From positions 1,302,001 to 1,366,000 of the forward strand of contig NZ_CP011524.1 in the NCBI RefSeq assembly GCF_004154955.1: a stretch of 64,000 nt of DNA, written 5' to 3'. The position numbers were made by a program, and so were the translations under genes. Below the pieces are notes generated by a model. The model was not told the DNA's origin and searched no databases. It saw only the letters and a program-made list of their open reading frames with translations. This DNA comes from Intestinimonas butyriciproducens. GTDB lineage: Bacteria; Bacillota; Clostridia; Oscillospirales; Oscillospiraceae. Position 1 is the stretch's first letter. Every line of letters starts with the position of its first letter. Shown here piece by piece: positions 36,272 to 44,747 of the stretch.

Positions 36272-37534
36272 ATGGCACGAAAGACAACCCGCAATGCTCA
36301 GGGAGCGGGAAGCCTCCGGCAGAGGGCGGACGGAACATGGGAGGCCCGATATACCGTAGGCCGGGACCCTGGCACCGGGAAACAGATCAGAAAGTCTGTC
36401 TATGGGAAAACACAGAAAGAAGCACGGCAAAAGCTGGCCCAGGCTGTGGCAGCGCTTGATACGGGGACGTATTTTGAACCGTCAAAAATGACAATGGAAC
36501 AATGGCTTGACATCTGGACAAAGGAGTATATGGGTGATAAAAAGTATCTGACCGTCAAGCACTATAAAGCCCAGGTGGAAGCCCACATTAAGCCCGCTCT
36601 GGGTGCGGTGAAGCTGTCCCAGCTTGCGCCCCATACTATCCAGAAATTCTACAACGATCTGCTCAAAACCGGGCGGTCTATTCCGAAGAGGGACAAGGAC
36701 GGGAAGGTCTTGAAGAAAGATGGAAAGACGGTCTGTGAATCCGCTCCTATGTCTGCAAAATCTGTCCGCAATGTCCACGGCATCCTCACGAAAGCCCTCT
36801 CTGTGGCTGTCAGTGCGGGTTACCTCCGGGACAACCCGGCTGACCGCGTTACTTTGCCCCGCGTAGAGAAAAAAGAAATTCACCCGCTCACGGATGAGCA
36901 GGTGAAAAACTTCCTCCAGACGGCAGCAGGAGACGAATATGAGATTATCTTAAAGCTGATTCTCTTTACTGGCCTACGGGAAGCTGAGGCCACCGGACTA
37001 ACATGGGATTGCGTGGACTTTAATGATGGGACAGTCAAGGTGTGCAAGCAACTCCAAAAGCGACCGTTGAAGGATGGTGGCTTCACTTTTGCTCCGTTAA
37101 AAAATGATAAAGTCCGTGTTTTAAAGCCCGCTCCCTTCGTCATGGACCTTCTCAAACGCAGGCAGAAGGAGCAGGGCGCCCAGCGTCTCAAGGCTGGGCA
37201 ACTGTGGCAGGGATGGAGCACAGCAGAGGAGCGAAAAACAGCATTAGTATTCACTACGGCCACCGGCGGGAATCTCAGCCCACAAACGGTCTATAACCAT
37301 TACAAGAAGCTGGCCGTTCAGATCGGAGCACCAGACAGCCGGGTCCATGATCTTCGGCATACCTTCGCCGTCCTCTCCCTACAGAACGGGGATGATGTGA
37401 AGACTGTTCAGGGCAATCTGGGCCATGCTACGGCGGCCTTTACCCTGGACGTCTACGGCCATGTTTCGGAGCGCATGAAGGAGGACAGCGCCGCCAGGAT
37501 GGAGGAGTACATAAAAGAGCTTGTAAACCGGTAA
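36272..37534 (+). CDS. int: Tyrosine site-specific integrase
   Basis: A 420-residue integrase: AP2-like arm-binding N-terminus (GSLRQRADGTWEARYTVG), SAM-like core-binding domain, and catalytic domain with Arg in FTGLREAEATGL, HDLRHTFAVLSL (HxxR), a late His in LGHATAAFTLDVYGHVS and its Tyr nucleophile. ATG 36272 has GGGAGGAG nine bases upstream; ATG 36266 overlaps the XRE stop but has poor spacing. It lies 80 bp from attR. Confidence 0.93.
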   Translation: MARKTTRNAQGAGSLRQRADGTWEARYTVGRDPGTGKQIRKSVYGKTQKEARQKLAQAVAALDTGTYFEPSKMTMEQWLDIWTKEYMGDKKYLTVKHYKAQVEAHIKPALGAVKLSQLAPHTIQKFYNDLLKTGRSIPKRDKDGKVLKKDGKTVCESAPMSAKSVRNVHGILTKALSVAVSAGYLRDNPADRVTLPRVEKKEIHPLTDEQVKNFLQTAAGDEYEIILKLILFTGLREAEATGLTWDCVDFNDGTVKVCKQLQKRPLKDGGFTFAPLKNDKVRVLKPAPFVMDLLKRRQKEQGAQRLKAGQLWQGWSTAEERKTALVFTTATGGNLSPQTVYNHYKKLAVQIGAPDSRVHDLRHTFAVLSLQNGDDVKTVQGNLGHATAAFTLDVYGHVSERMKEDSAARMEEYIKELVNR

Positions 37535-37574
37535 GGGGTAAAGATAGGGGTATTCAGCACTTTTATAACATAGC

Positions 37575-37607
37575 AAAAACCCTGGAACCGTTGTGGTTCC
37601 AGGGTTT
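37575..37607 (-). terminator. tRNA-Gln terminator supplied by the element
   Basis: AAACCCTGGAACC (37577-37589) pairs with GGTTCCAGGGTTT (37595-37607); T-run on the minus strand. It sits just inside the right end of the element, directly downstream of the intact tRNA. Confidence 0.85.
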
Positions 37608-37612
37608 CCTCA

Positions 37613-37635
37613 TGGCAGCGGGAGAAGGATTCGAA
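37613..37635. repeat. attR of the element
   Basis: The 23 3'-terminal bases of tRNA-Gln (CCA side), identical to 29948-29970. Confidence 0.92.
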
Positions 37636-37686
37636 CCCTCACAAACAGAGTCAGAGTCTGTCGTGCTACCCTTACACAATCCCGCT
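37613..37686 (-). tRNA. tRNA-Gln (anticodon CTG)
   Basis: A 74-nt cloverleaf on the minus strand: acceptor AGCGGGA/TCCCGCT, anticodon arm ACAGA-CTCTGAC-TCTGT giving CTG (reads CAG), T-arm with GGTTCGAATCC, encoded GCCA. It remains intact although the element is integrated at its 3' end. Confidence 0.95.
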
Positions 37687-37774
37687 ATTTCGCACCCACT
37701 ATCGCGGGCACGAATGATATTATAGCAGGTTCACAAAGAATGTCAATACCTTTTACAAAAAAGATGGAAATAGG

Positions 37775-38494
37775 TCAATCCTTGCGGCGGCCCAGGAAAC
37801 GGAGAAGGTAGAGGAAGAGGTTGATAAAGTCGAGATAGAGTTGGAGTGCGGAGAAGATGGAGGCCTTCCGCAGCATCGCAGCGTCCCCGCTATAAAAAGC
37901 GTAGTAGGCACGGATCTTTTGTGTGTCATAAGCGGTGAAGCCCAGAAAAACTGCGATACCGATCAGACAGTAGGCCCGGTCCAGCGCGCCGAGGAAGGGG
38001 AGAAACAGGGAGACTATGCCGAAGATCAACAGGAAAATGAGACCGCCCAGGAGAATGGGGCGGAGGCGGGAGAGATCCGTTTTCGTAAAGTGACCGTAGA
38101 GGGCCAGCACGCCAAAATAAAGGGATGTCGCACCGAAAACCAGAATGAGGCTCAAAACATCAAAAATGATAAAGTAGGCGGAAAAAACGATTCCATTGAT
38201 CCCGGCGTAGAGAAAAAAGAGAACGCGGGCCATGGGCACGGAGAGATGCTGGATGCGGGCAGAGAGGAAGAAGACGACGGCCACTTCCGCTACCAGCAGG
38301 ACGATGTGGAAATAGGGAATGGCAAAGACGTAGACGATCACCCCCGTCAGGTAGCCGCCTAAAGCGACGCCGAAGGTGACGAGAAGACCGAGGAACATCC
38401 AGAGGAAGGTCCTGGCCGTATAGGCGCCCAGAGACTCTCTCTGCCCGTACTGCTCCTGGTACCGTTCAGAGTCATAAAAATTGCTGTGGTCCAT
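37775..38494 (-). CDS. Bax inhibitor-1/YccA-family membrane protein
   Basis: A 239-residue protein with seven spans. YTARTFLWMFLGLLVTFGVA and FTAYDTQKIRAYYAFYSGD (the conserved last-span/loop region) are diagnostic of the BI-1 family. A short C-terminal stretch YLDFINLFLYLLRFLGRR follows. Bacterial members are proposed pH- or calcium-linked channels. The gene is alone, divergent from the leuA leader. Confidence 0.93.
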   Translation of the reverse strand: MDHSNFYDSERYQEQYGQRESLGAYTARTFLWMFLGLLVTFGVALGGYLTGVIVYVFAIPYFHIVLLVAEVAVVFFLSARIQHLSVPMARVLFFLYAGINGIVFSAYFIIFDVLSLILVFGATSLYFGVLALYGHFTKTDLSRLRPILLGGLIFLLIFGIVSLFLPFLGALDRAYCLIGIAVFLGFTAYDTQKIRAYYAFYSGDAAMLRKASIFSALQLYLDFINLFLYLLRFLGRRKD

Positions 38495-38578
38495 ACAAAT
38501 ATCACATCTCTTTCAAATCGGGATAGCTATTACTATAGACTATCTTGCCCGAAAAGGAAAGCAGATTTTATTTTTTGC

Positions 38579-38607
38579 TTGACAAGAGTTCCTAAATCTT
38601 CTAGAAT
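38579..38607 (+). promoter_or_regulatory. Promoter of T-box-leuA
   Basis: TTGACA (38579-38584), 17-bp spacer, TAGAAT (38602-38607). Confidence 0.85.
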
Positions 38608-38613
38608 AAACAC

Positions 38614-38870
38614 AATCAAAGGCGATGAAGGGAAGAAGACCTGTATATCCCGCTCAGAGAACCGGTGGTTGGTGTGAACCGGCGCGGCGAGTGCAGGTGT
38701 AAACTGGCCCCAGAGCCGTCTGTCTGAACCGCGAGTAGGATGGAACGTGCGGCCGCGTTACTGGCCAGGGCCTTGCTGGAGGCTGACGAGGGCCGACCGG
38801 GTAACCGGCGGTTGAATCAGGGTGGTACCGCGTACTATACGCCCCTGACCGTAATGGTCGGGGGCGTTTT
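38614..38870 (+). promoter_or_regulatory. Leucine T-box leader
   Basis: The leader has the T-box landmarks: a long stem I with GATGAAGGGAAGAAG near the base, AGAGAACCGG and GTGTGAACCGG in the distal part, the 14-base T-box core GGGTGGTACCGCG (38820-38832), and an attenuator. Stem I can close with ACCTG/CAGGT and GGG/CCC, leaving a specifier loop GTAAACTGG in which CTG is a Leu codon. Uncharged tRNA-Leu should favour antitermination. The gene downstream is leuA, in agreement. The exact specifier is my reading of the fold. Confidence 0.9.
38840..38870 (+). terminator. T-box attenuator
   Basis: CGCCCCTGACC (38840-38850) pairs with GGTCGGGGGCG (38856-38866), then TTTT. The upstream T-box sequence overlaps the alternative antiterminator. 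Confidence 0.92.
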
Positions 38871-39046
38871 GCTATGCTAAAGCAAGGCAAAAGGGCCATG
38901 CGCCGCCTATGGCGGCACGGCCTGGAACCAAAGCGCGTGGGCCGGGACGGCCCACATGCGCAAAACTTCATGCACCCGCTTTTGCCTGTTTATCGTGGCG
39001 CGCCAATGGCGCATGAAGTTTTATACCCCCGCGCAGCAAATTGAAA
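38871..39046 (+). other. Structured spacer between attenuator and leuA
   Basis: Several GC-rich hairpins are nested here: GCCGCC/GGCGGC near 38915, TGGGCC/GGCCCA near 38940-38955, and a 12-bp perfect inverted repeat AAAACTTCATGC (38962-38973) with GCATGAAGTTTT (39011-39022). There is no ORF. The T-box ends before it. Confidence 0.7.
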
Positions 39047-39062
39047 AAGGAGGCACCTTATC

Positions 39063-40748
39063 ATGGTCAAAGATCCGAAAAACAAGTATATCCCCTTTGT
39101 ACCCATCAAGATGGAGCATCGCGCATGGACCGACCGTCAGATCACCCACCCTCCCGTCTGGTGCTCCGTGGACCTGCGGGATGGAAACCAGGCCCTGGTT
39201 GATCCGATGAATGTGGAGGAAAAGCTGGAGCTCTTCCACACCCTGGTGGATATCGGGGTGAAGGAGATCGAAGTGGGCTTCCCCTCCGCTTCCGAGACGG
39301 AATATGAGTTTCTCCGGGCGCTCATCGACGGCCACCACATCCCGGACGATGTCACCATCCAGATGCTGGTCCAGGCCCGCCCGCACCTGATCCGCAAGAC
39401 CTTTGAGGCCATGGAGGGAGCGAAGAATGTGATCCTCCATTTTTATAACTCCACCTCTACGCTGCAGAGAAAAGTGGTGTTCCACAGCGATATGGACGGC
39501 ATCATCCAGATCGCCGTGGATGCGGCCAAACTGATCCGCGAGCTCTCCGAGCCGGTAATCCGTGGGGGGACCAATTTGCGGTATCAGTATTCTCCTGAAT
39601 CCTTCATGGGGACGGAGATGGACAATGCCGTGCTGATCTGCCAGCGGGTACTGGAGGAATTGGGGGCCACGCCGGAGAACAAAGTGATCCTGAATCTGCC
39701 CTCTACGGTGGAGAACTGCATGCCCAACTATTTTGCCGACGAGATCGAGTACTTCATCGAGCATTTGCCTTCCAGAGACTGTGCCATTATCTCCCTGCAC
39801 CCCCACAATGATCGAGGGGAGGGTGTAGCCACGGCGGAGATGGGCCTGCTGGCCGGGGCTGAGCGTATGGAGGCGACCCTGTTTGGAAACGGAGAGCGGA
39901 CCGGCAACGTGGATATGGTCACCCTGGCCATGAACATGTACACCCAAGGGGTCAACCCCGGCCTGGACTTCTCCAATATCAACCAGATCCGGAGCGTATA
40001 TGAGCGCGTCACCAAGATGAAGGTAGGGGAGCGGCAGCCCTATGTGGGAGAGCTGGTCTTTACTGCATTTTCCGGGTCGCATCAGGATGCCATCAACAAA
40101 GGCGTGCAGTACATGCGGGAGAGCAACTCCACGCTCTGGGAAGTGCCTTACCTTCCCATCGATCCGTCGGACGTGGGCCGCCAGTATGAGCCGATCATCC
40201 GGATCAACAGCCAGTCCGGCAAGGGCGGCGCGGCCTTTGTGATGCAGGCGAATTTCGGATACGATATTCCCAAGGCCATGCAGCCGGAGTTTGGACAGAT
40301 CGTCCAGGTGGAGACGGACCGCGTGGGTACCGAGCTCAAGCCGGAGCGTATCTATGAGCTTTTTCGGGACGCCTATATCGACATTGATGCGCCGTATCGG
40401 CTGATCAAGCACGCTTTCCGTGAGAGTACGGATGGAACGGGAGTTTCCCATGTCACCTTTGAAGGGACGCTCTCCCACAAGGACACGGTCTTCCAGGTAT
40501 CCGGGGAGGGAAATGGCCCGATCGACGCCTTCTTCAACGCCATCCACGGGCAGAAGATGGACCGGTTCACCTTTGTGGATTATAAGGAGCACGCGATCCA
40601 GGCCGGCTCTGACTCGATGGCGGTGGCGTATATACAGCTTCGGGACGCACAGGGGACCGACCATTTCGGCGTCGGCGTGGATCACAATATCAATCTGGCC
40701 CCCCTGCGCGGTATCCTCTCCGCGATCAATCGTGCGGTAGGAAAATAA
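39063..40748 (+). CDS. leuA: 2-isopropylmalate synthase (long, LeuA2-type)
   Basis: A 561-residue enzyme condensing 2-oxoisovalerate with acetyl-CoA, first step of leucine synthesis. It has PPVWCSVDLRDGNQALVDPM (catalytic Arg-Asp), SLHPHNDRGEGVATAEMG (metal His), GNGERTGNVDMVTLAMN, and a C-terminal allosteric domain. The start PKNKYIPFVPIKMEHRAWTD and length match the yeast/actinobacterial-type form. AAGGAGG precedes the ATG. It is regulated by the Leu T-box. Confidence 0.96.
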   Translation: MVKDPKNKYIPFVPIKMEHRAWTDRQITHPPVWCSVDLRDGNQALVDPMNVEEKLELFHTLVDIGVKEIEVGFPSASETEYEFLRALIDGHHIPDDVTIQMLVQARPHLIRKTFEAMEGAKNVILHFYNSTSTLQRKVVFHSDMDGIIQIAVDAAKLIRELSEPVIRGGTNLRYQYSPESFMGTEMDNAVLICQRVLEELGATPENKVILNLPSTVENCMPNYFADEIEYFIEHLPSRDCAIISLHPHNDRGEGVATAEMGLLAGAERMEATLFGNGERTGNVDMVTLAMNMYTQGVNPGLDFSNINQIRSVYERVTKMKVGERQPYVGELVFTAFSGSHQDAINKGVQYMRESNSTLWEVPYLPIDPSDVGRQYEPIIRINSQSGKGGAAFVMQANFGYDIPKAMQPEFGQIVQVETDRVGTELKPERIYELFRDAYIDIDAPYRLIKHAFRESTDGTGVSHVTFEGTLSHKDTVFQVSGEGNGPIDAFFNAIHGQKMDRFTFVDYKEHAIQAGSDSMAVAYIQLRDAQGTDHFGVGVDHNINLAPLRGILSAINRAVGK

Positions 40749-40766
40749 AAAACGGCGGAACGGGAT

Positions 40767-40806
40767 AAAAAATCGGAGCCTTCCTCAGGGAAGGCTCCGA
40801 TTTTTT
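40767..40806. terminator. Bidirectional terminator between leuA and the ABC operon
   Basis: An 18-bp stem (40767-40784 with 40789-40806) with TCAG loop and A/T-rich ends in both directions. Confidence 0.93.
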
Positions 40807-40811
40807 TATTC

Positions 40812-41786
40812 TCAATCATAGAGATGACAGGCGACCCAGTGACCAGGCGAGAGCTCTCTGGATTCCGGCACCTGCTCCTTGCAGGCCGCCGTACAGTGGG
40901 GACAGCGGTTGTGAAAGGCGCAGCCGGGGGGAGGGGAGGCGGGACTGGGGACGTCGCCCTCCAGGCGGATACGCGCTTTTTCCTCCGATGGGTCCCGCTT
41001 GGGGATCGCGGAGAGAAGGGCTTGGGTATAGGGGTGCATGGGGGTGTGGTAGACATCTTCGGTATCCCCCAACTCCATGATGCGGCCCAGATACATGACG
41101 CCGACCCGATTGCTGATGTGGCGGACCACATTGAGGTCGTGAGAGATAAAGAGGTAAGAGAGCTTCAGGTCTTTTTGAAGTCCCATGAGCAGATTGAGAA
41201 TCTGGGCCTGGATGGAGACATCCAGGGCGGATACGGGCTCGTCGGCCACGACGAAGCGGGGCTTGGTGATGAGGGCCCTGGCAATGCTGATGCGCTGCCG
41301 CTGCCCGCCGGAAAACTGATGCGGGTATCGCTCCAACTGCTCGGGGGACAGACCGACCGCCTGGGAGATCCACAGGACTTGCTCGTCCATCCCGGCCTGA
41401 GAGAGAGAAAAATGGGTCTTCAGGGGCTCCTCCAGCAGCTTCCGCACCGTCATACGGGGATTCAGGGAGGCATAGGGGTCCTGAAAGACCAGCTGCATAT
41501 CCCGGCGCTTCTGCCGCATGGACTCTTTGTCCAGGGCGCACAGATCCTGACCATCGAAATAGATATGTCCGGAAGTGGGTTCGATCAGCCGCAGGATCGT
41601 GCGGCCCGTGGTGGATTTGCCGCAGCCGGATTCGCCCACCAGGCCGAATGTCTCCTGCTCCCGGATCTGAAAGGAGACGTCTTCTACGGCATGGACGTAG
41701 CCCACGGTTTTCCGGACGACTCCCCCTTGAATGGGGAAGTAGGTCTGGAGGTTCTGCACGTCCAGGATGACATTGTGTCCGCTCAT
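40812..41786 (-). CDS. Oligopeptide/dipeptide ABC ATPase (F subunit)
   Basis: A 324-residue ATPase: Walker [11 protein letters not shown]-loop [14 protein letters not shown], signature [15 protein letters not shown], Walker [12 protein letters not shown], and the C-terminal oligopeptide motif with [11 protein letters not shown] 41786 has AAGGAGGAGACAGC, and overlaps the stop of the D gene. It is the last gene of a B-C-D-F operon. Confidence 0.93.
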   Translation of the reverse strand: MSGHNVILDVQNLQTYFPIQGGVVRKTVGYVHAVEDVSFQIREQETFGLVGESGCGKSTTGRTILRLIEPTSGHIYFDGQDLCALDKESMRQKRRDMQLVFQDPYASLNPRMTVRKLLEEPLKTHFSLSQAGMDEQVLWISQAVGLSPEQLERYPHQFSGGQRQRISIARALITKPRFVVADEPVSALDVSIQAQILNLLMGLQKDLKLSYLFISHDLNVVRHISNRVGVMYLGRIMELGDTEDVYHTPMHPYTQALLSAIPKRDPSEEKARIRLEGDVPSPASPPPGCAFHNRCPHCTAACKEQVPESRELSPGHWVACHLYD

Positions 41787-42793
41787 GCTGTCTCCTCCTT
41801 TGGCGTGTCCGCATGGAGCCAGCAGCGGCATAGATGTCCGGGAGAGATCTCCGACAGCACGGGGGCCCGATTGCGGCAGATGTCCATACAGTGCTCACAG
41901 CGGTCGGCAAAGCGGCAGCCGGCGCTGAAATTTCCCGCCGTGGGCACCGTGCCCTGGATGGTATAGAGCTCCTGCTGCGCGCCGCCCAGGGAGAGGACAG
42001 AGCGCAGCAGGCCAGCGGTATAGGGATGTGCGGGCGCGTGGAAAATCGTGTTCACATCGGACTGCTCCACCACCTGACCGGCATAAAATACCGCGACCTC
42101 TTCACAGGTCTCTGCGATGACCCCCAAATCGTGTGTGATCATGATGACAGAGGTATCGTAGCTCTCCCGCAGCTCGTTCATCAGGTCCAGGATTTGGGCC
42201 TGTATGGTCACATCCAGCGCGGTGGTGGGCTCATCGGCGATGAGAAGGCGGGGATTGTTGATGAGCGCAATGGCAATCATCACACGCTGCAGCATGCCGC
42301 CGGAGAGATGGTGGGGATAATCCTTTAAAATCTGCTCCGGACGGGGGATTTTAACTTTCCTGAGCATTTCCAGCGCAGCGTCATGCATTTCCGCCTTGCT
42401 CAGGCTGGCGTGAAAGAGAAGAGATTCGCAAATTTGTTCCTCGATGGTGTACATGGGATCCAGCGCGGTCATGGGTTCCTGAAAAATCATGGAGATGTCC
42501 CGGCCCCGCAGCTTGCGCAGCTCGGCCTTGGAGAGACCGGTGATTTCCACCTCGCGTCCGTCCCCCTGCTGGAAACGGATGGAACTGCCCTGACCCAGCG
42601 AAAGGGGAAAGGAGAGGAGGCCCATGATGGAGGAACAAGTGATGCTCTTGCCGCAGCCGGATTCTCCCACGACGCCGAAGTTTTGCTTTTTGCGGACCGT
42701 GAGGTCCACACCCTCCACCAGCTTGACCGGCGGTTTCCGCCTGCCTTGGGGGAGCTCGATGGAGAGGTTGCGTATTTCCAACAGATGATCCAT
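41783..42793 (-). CDS. Oligopeptide/dipeptide ABC ATPase (D subunit)
   Basis: A 336-residue ATPase: Walker [15 protein letters not shown]-loop [16 protein letters not shown], signature [15 protein letters not shown], Walker [15 protein letters not shown], and the C-terminal [10 protein letters not shown] motif of peptide importers. It pairs with the F subunit as the heterodimeric motor. The 16-bp gap to the permease gene contains its AGGGGAGG ribosome-binding site. Confidence 0.94.
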   Translation of the reverse strand: MDHLLEIRNLSIELPQGRRKPPVKLVEGVDLTVRKKQNFGVVGESGCGKSITCSSIMGLLSFPLSLGQGSSIRFQQGDGREVEITGLSKAELRKLRGRDISMIFQEPMTALDPMYTIEEQICESLLFHASLSKAEMHDAALEMLRKVKIPRPEQILKDYPHHLSGGMLQRVMIAIALINNPRLLIADEPTTALDVTIQAQILDLMNELRESYDTSVIMITHDLGVIAETCEEVAVFYAGQVVEQSDVNTIFHAPAHPYTAGLLRSVLSLGGAQQELYTIQGTVPTAGNFSAGCRFADRCEHCMDICRNRAPVLSEISPGHLCRCWLHADTPKEETA

Positions 42794-42809
42794 ATTCCTG
42801 ACCTCCCCT

Positions 42810-43646
42810 TTAAAGCTTCAACTTGGGGTCCAGCACATCGCGGAGGCTGTCGCCCAGGATATTGAAGAGAAGGATGGTGACGATGATAAAGAGAGCGGGA
42901 AAAACGGCCATCCAGGGGGCCTGTTCCATAAAGGTCCGCGCTTCAGACAGCATGGAGCCCCAGGAAGGGTCCGGCGGTTGGATGCCCAGGCCCAGGAAGC
43001 TCATGGACGCCTCGGTAAGAATGGCGCTGGAGAGGGCCAGGGTAGCCTGAACAGTGAAGGGGGCCACGACGTTGGGAGAGATGTGGCGGATCAGGATCGC
43101 GCCGGTCCTGACGCCCACGGACTTGGCGTTCTGGACATACTCCAGCCCCTTGGCGGAGATGACCGAGGCGCGGACCGTCCGGGCGAACACGGGAATATTG
43201 ACGATGCCGATGGCAATCATGGTGTTCACCAGCCCGCGGCCCAGCACTGCGGAGATAAAGATGGCCAGCAGGATGGAGGGAAAGGCGAAAAAGATATCCA
43301 TCACACACATAATGACGCGGTCCACCCAGCCCTCGAAATATCCGGCGATGAGCCCCAGGACATAGCCTGCAGTGGCGGCGATGCCCACGGCGATGATGCC
43401 AACCTGCAGAGAGACGCGGGCGCCGTACAGGATGCGGCTGAAAATGTCGCGTCCATAATTATCCGTCCCGAACCAAAATTCGGAACTGGGAGGCGCCTTG
43501 GGGAGGCCAACCATTTTTTCCGGGCCGAAATGGGATAGCTGGGGGGCAAAAACCGCCATCAGAATGACAAGGAAAATGCCCAGCATACCGATCCGCCCCA
43601 TCGGGTCGCGCCAAAGCTCCCGTAGGATCTGTCCAAATCGTTTCAT
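42810..43646 (-). CDS. Peptide ABC permease (C subunit)
   Basis: A 278-residue permease with a cytoplasmic N-terminus, five to six spans and the EAA-loop region AGTI-type (MSFLGLGIQPPDPSWGSMLSE). APQLSHFGPEKMVGLP and FWFGTDNYGRDIFSRILYG are diagnostic of OppC/DppC. It starts 11 bp after the B permease stop. Confidence 0.93.
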   Translation of the reverse strand: MKRFGQILRELWRDPMGRIGMLGIFLVILMAVFAPQLSHFGPEKMVGLPKAPPSSEFWFGTDNYGRDIFSRILYGARVSLQVGIIAVGIAATAGYVLGLIAGYFEGWVDRVIMCVMDIFFAFPSILLAIFISAVLGRGLVNTMIAIGIVNIPVFARTVRASVISAKGLEYVQNAKSVGVRTGAILIRHISPNVVAPFTVQATLALSSAILTEASMSFLGLGIQPPDPSWGSMLSEARTFMEQAPWMAVFPALFIIVTILLFNILGDSLRDVLDPKLKL

Positions 43647-43657
43647 GGCGGATCACC

Positions 43658-44602
43658 TCAGTCGTAAGAAATACGCGGGTCGATATAGGCGTAGAGCAGG
43701 TCGGTCACCAGATTCACCAGCACGTAGACAAAGGCGATGAACAGGACACAGCCCTGCACCACGGGGTAGTCCCGCTGATTGATGCCGGTCAGCGTCATCT
43801 GACCAAGGCCGGGCAGGGAAAAAATCTGCTCCACAATGACGGCGCCGCCCAGCAGGGAACCGATCTGCATGCCGATAAGGGTAATGATGGGGATCAGGGC
43901 GTTGCGCAGGGCATGCTTGAAAATGGCCACGCGTTCACTGGCGCCCTTGGCACGTACTGTCTTGATGAAGTCCTGACGCAGCACTTCCAGGACGGAGGAG
44001 CGGGTCATGCGCATCACCGATCCGGAGATGCTCACCCCCAGGATGGCGGCGGGGAGAATCATGATCTGGAGATTGCGCAGCGGGTCCTCGAAAAAACCGA
44101 CGTAGCCCAGCGGGGGGAAGTAATTGAAGGCCAGGGAAAGTACCAGAATCAGCAGGATGGAGAGGGCGAATCCGGGGACGGAGACGCCCAGCAGGGCAAA
44201 TACCCGCACGAAGCGGTCGGCAAAGGTGTTGCGCTTCACAGCGGCCAAGACACCCAAGGGGATAGCGATGCACCAGGAGATCACGGCCGCCATGATTGTG
44301 AGCTCCGCGGTGACCTTGAAGCGGCTGAGGATCTCGGGGAGGATGGGGGCGGAGGTGCGGATGGATTCGCCGAAGTCTCCGTGGAGGACACCGACGATCC
44401 AGTCCAGGTATTGGACGATATAGGGCCTGTCCAGCCCATATTTGGCGGCCAACTGGGCGCGGAGCTCCGGTGTGGCTTCCACACCCAGAATACCCGAGAT
44501 GACATCGCCGGGAATCATTTTCATGACGGCAAAGATGAGGACGCTGATACCAAACAGAACAGGGATGAGCTGTAGGATGCGGCGGATCGTATAGTTTTTC
44601 AT
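43658..44602 (-). CDS. Peptide ABC permease (B subunit)
   Basis: A 314-residue permease: start YTIRRILQLIPVLFGISVL, AKYGLDRPYIVQYLDWI, EAA-region RAKGASERVAIFKHALRNAL and ending TDLLYAYIDPRISYD are the OppB/DppB hallmarks. ATG 44602 is preceded by GGGAGTG. A strong hairpin lies upstream between it and the binding protein gene. Confidence 0.94.
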   Translation of the reverse strand: MKNYTIRRILQLIPVLFGISVLIFAVMKMIPGDVISGILGVEATPELRAQLAAKYGLDRPYIVQYLDWIVGVLHGDFGESIRTSAPILPEILSRFKVTAELTIMAAVISWCIAIPLGVLAAVKRNTFADRFVRVFALLGVSVPGFALSILLILVLSLAFNYFPPLGYVGFFEDPLRNLQIMILPAAILGVSISGSVMRMTRSSVLEVLRQDFIKTVRAKGASERVAIFKHALRNALIPIITLIGMQIGSLLGGAVIVEQIFSLPGLGQMTLTGINQRDYPVVQGCVLFIAFVYVLVNLVTDLLYAYIDPRISYD

Positions 44603-44697
44603 AGTGTCACACTCCCGGCAAGCCATTGAGAATTGACAATGCCCAACCGCATATCCGGCGATTGGGGATTGTCAGTCCTCAAAGACGGAGATAGAGA

Positions 44698-44734
44698 GGG
44701 ATGAGGCAGAGGACTTTGTCCGCTGCCTCATCCC
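44698..44734 (-). other. Intercistronic hairpin in the ABC operon
   Basis: GGGATGAGGCAG (44698-44709) pairs with CTGCCTCATCCC (44723-44734), with a further GGAC/GTCC inside the loop. No T-run follows, so it probably stabilises the binding-protein mRNA or partly attenuates the permease genes. A weaker dyad, TTGACAAT/ATTGTCAG, lies at about 44630-44675. Confidence 0.7.
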
Positions 44735-44747
44735 CGCAATACAGAGA

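Larger units (their letters stand above)
29948..37635. mobile_element. Integrated phage satellite-like element in tRNA-Gln
   Basis: A 7.7 kb element bounded by a 23-bp direct repeat from the tRNA-Gln 3' end (29948-29970 and 37613-37635). Inside are a tyrosine integrase beside an XRE repressor, and divergently an excisionase-like gene, a replication-initiator fragment, a sigma-like regulator and a small terminase subunit, as in phage-inducible chromosomal islands. No large terminase, portal, capsid, tail or lysis genes occur. It also carries a toxin-antitoxin operon and a candidate small RNA. Satellite nature is inferred from gene content and order. Confidence 0.75.
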
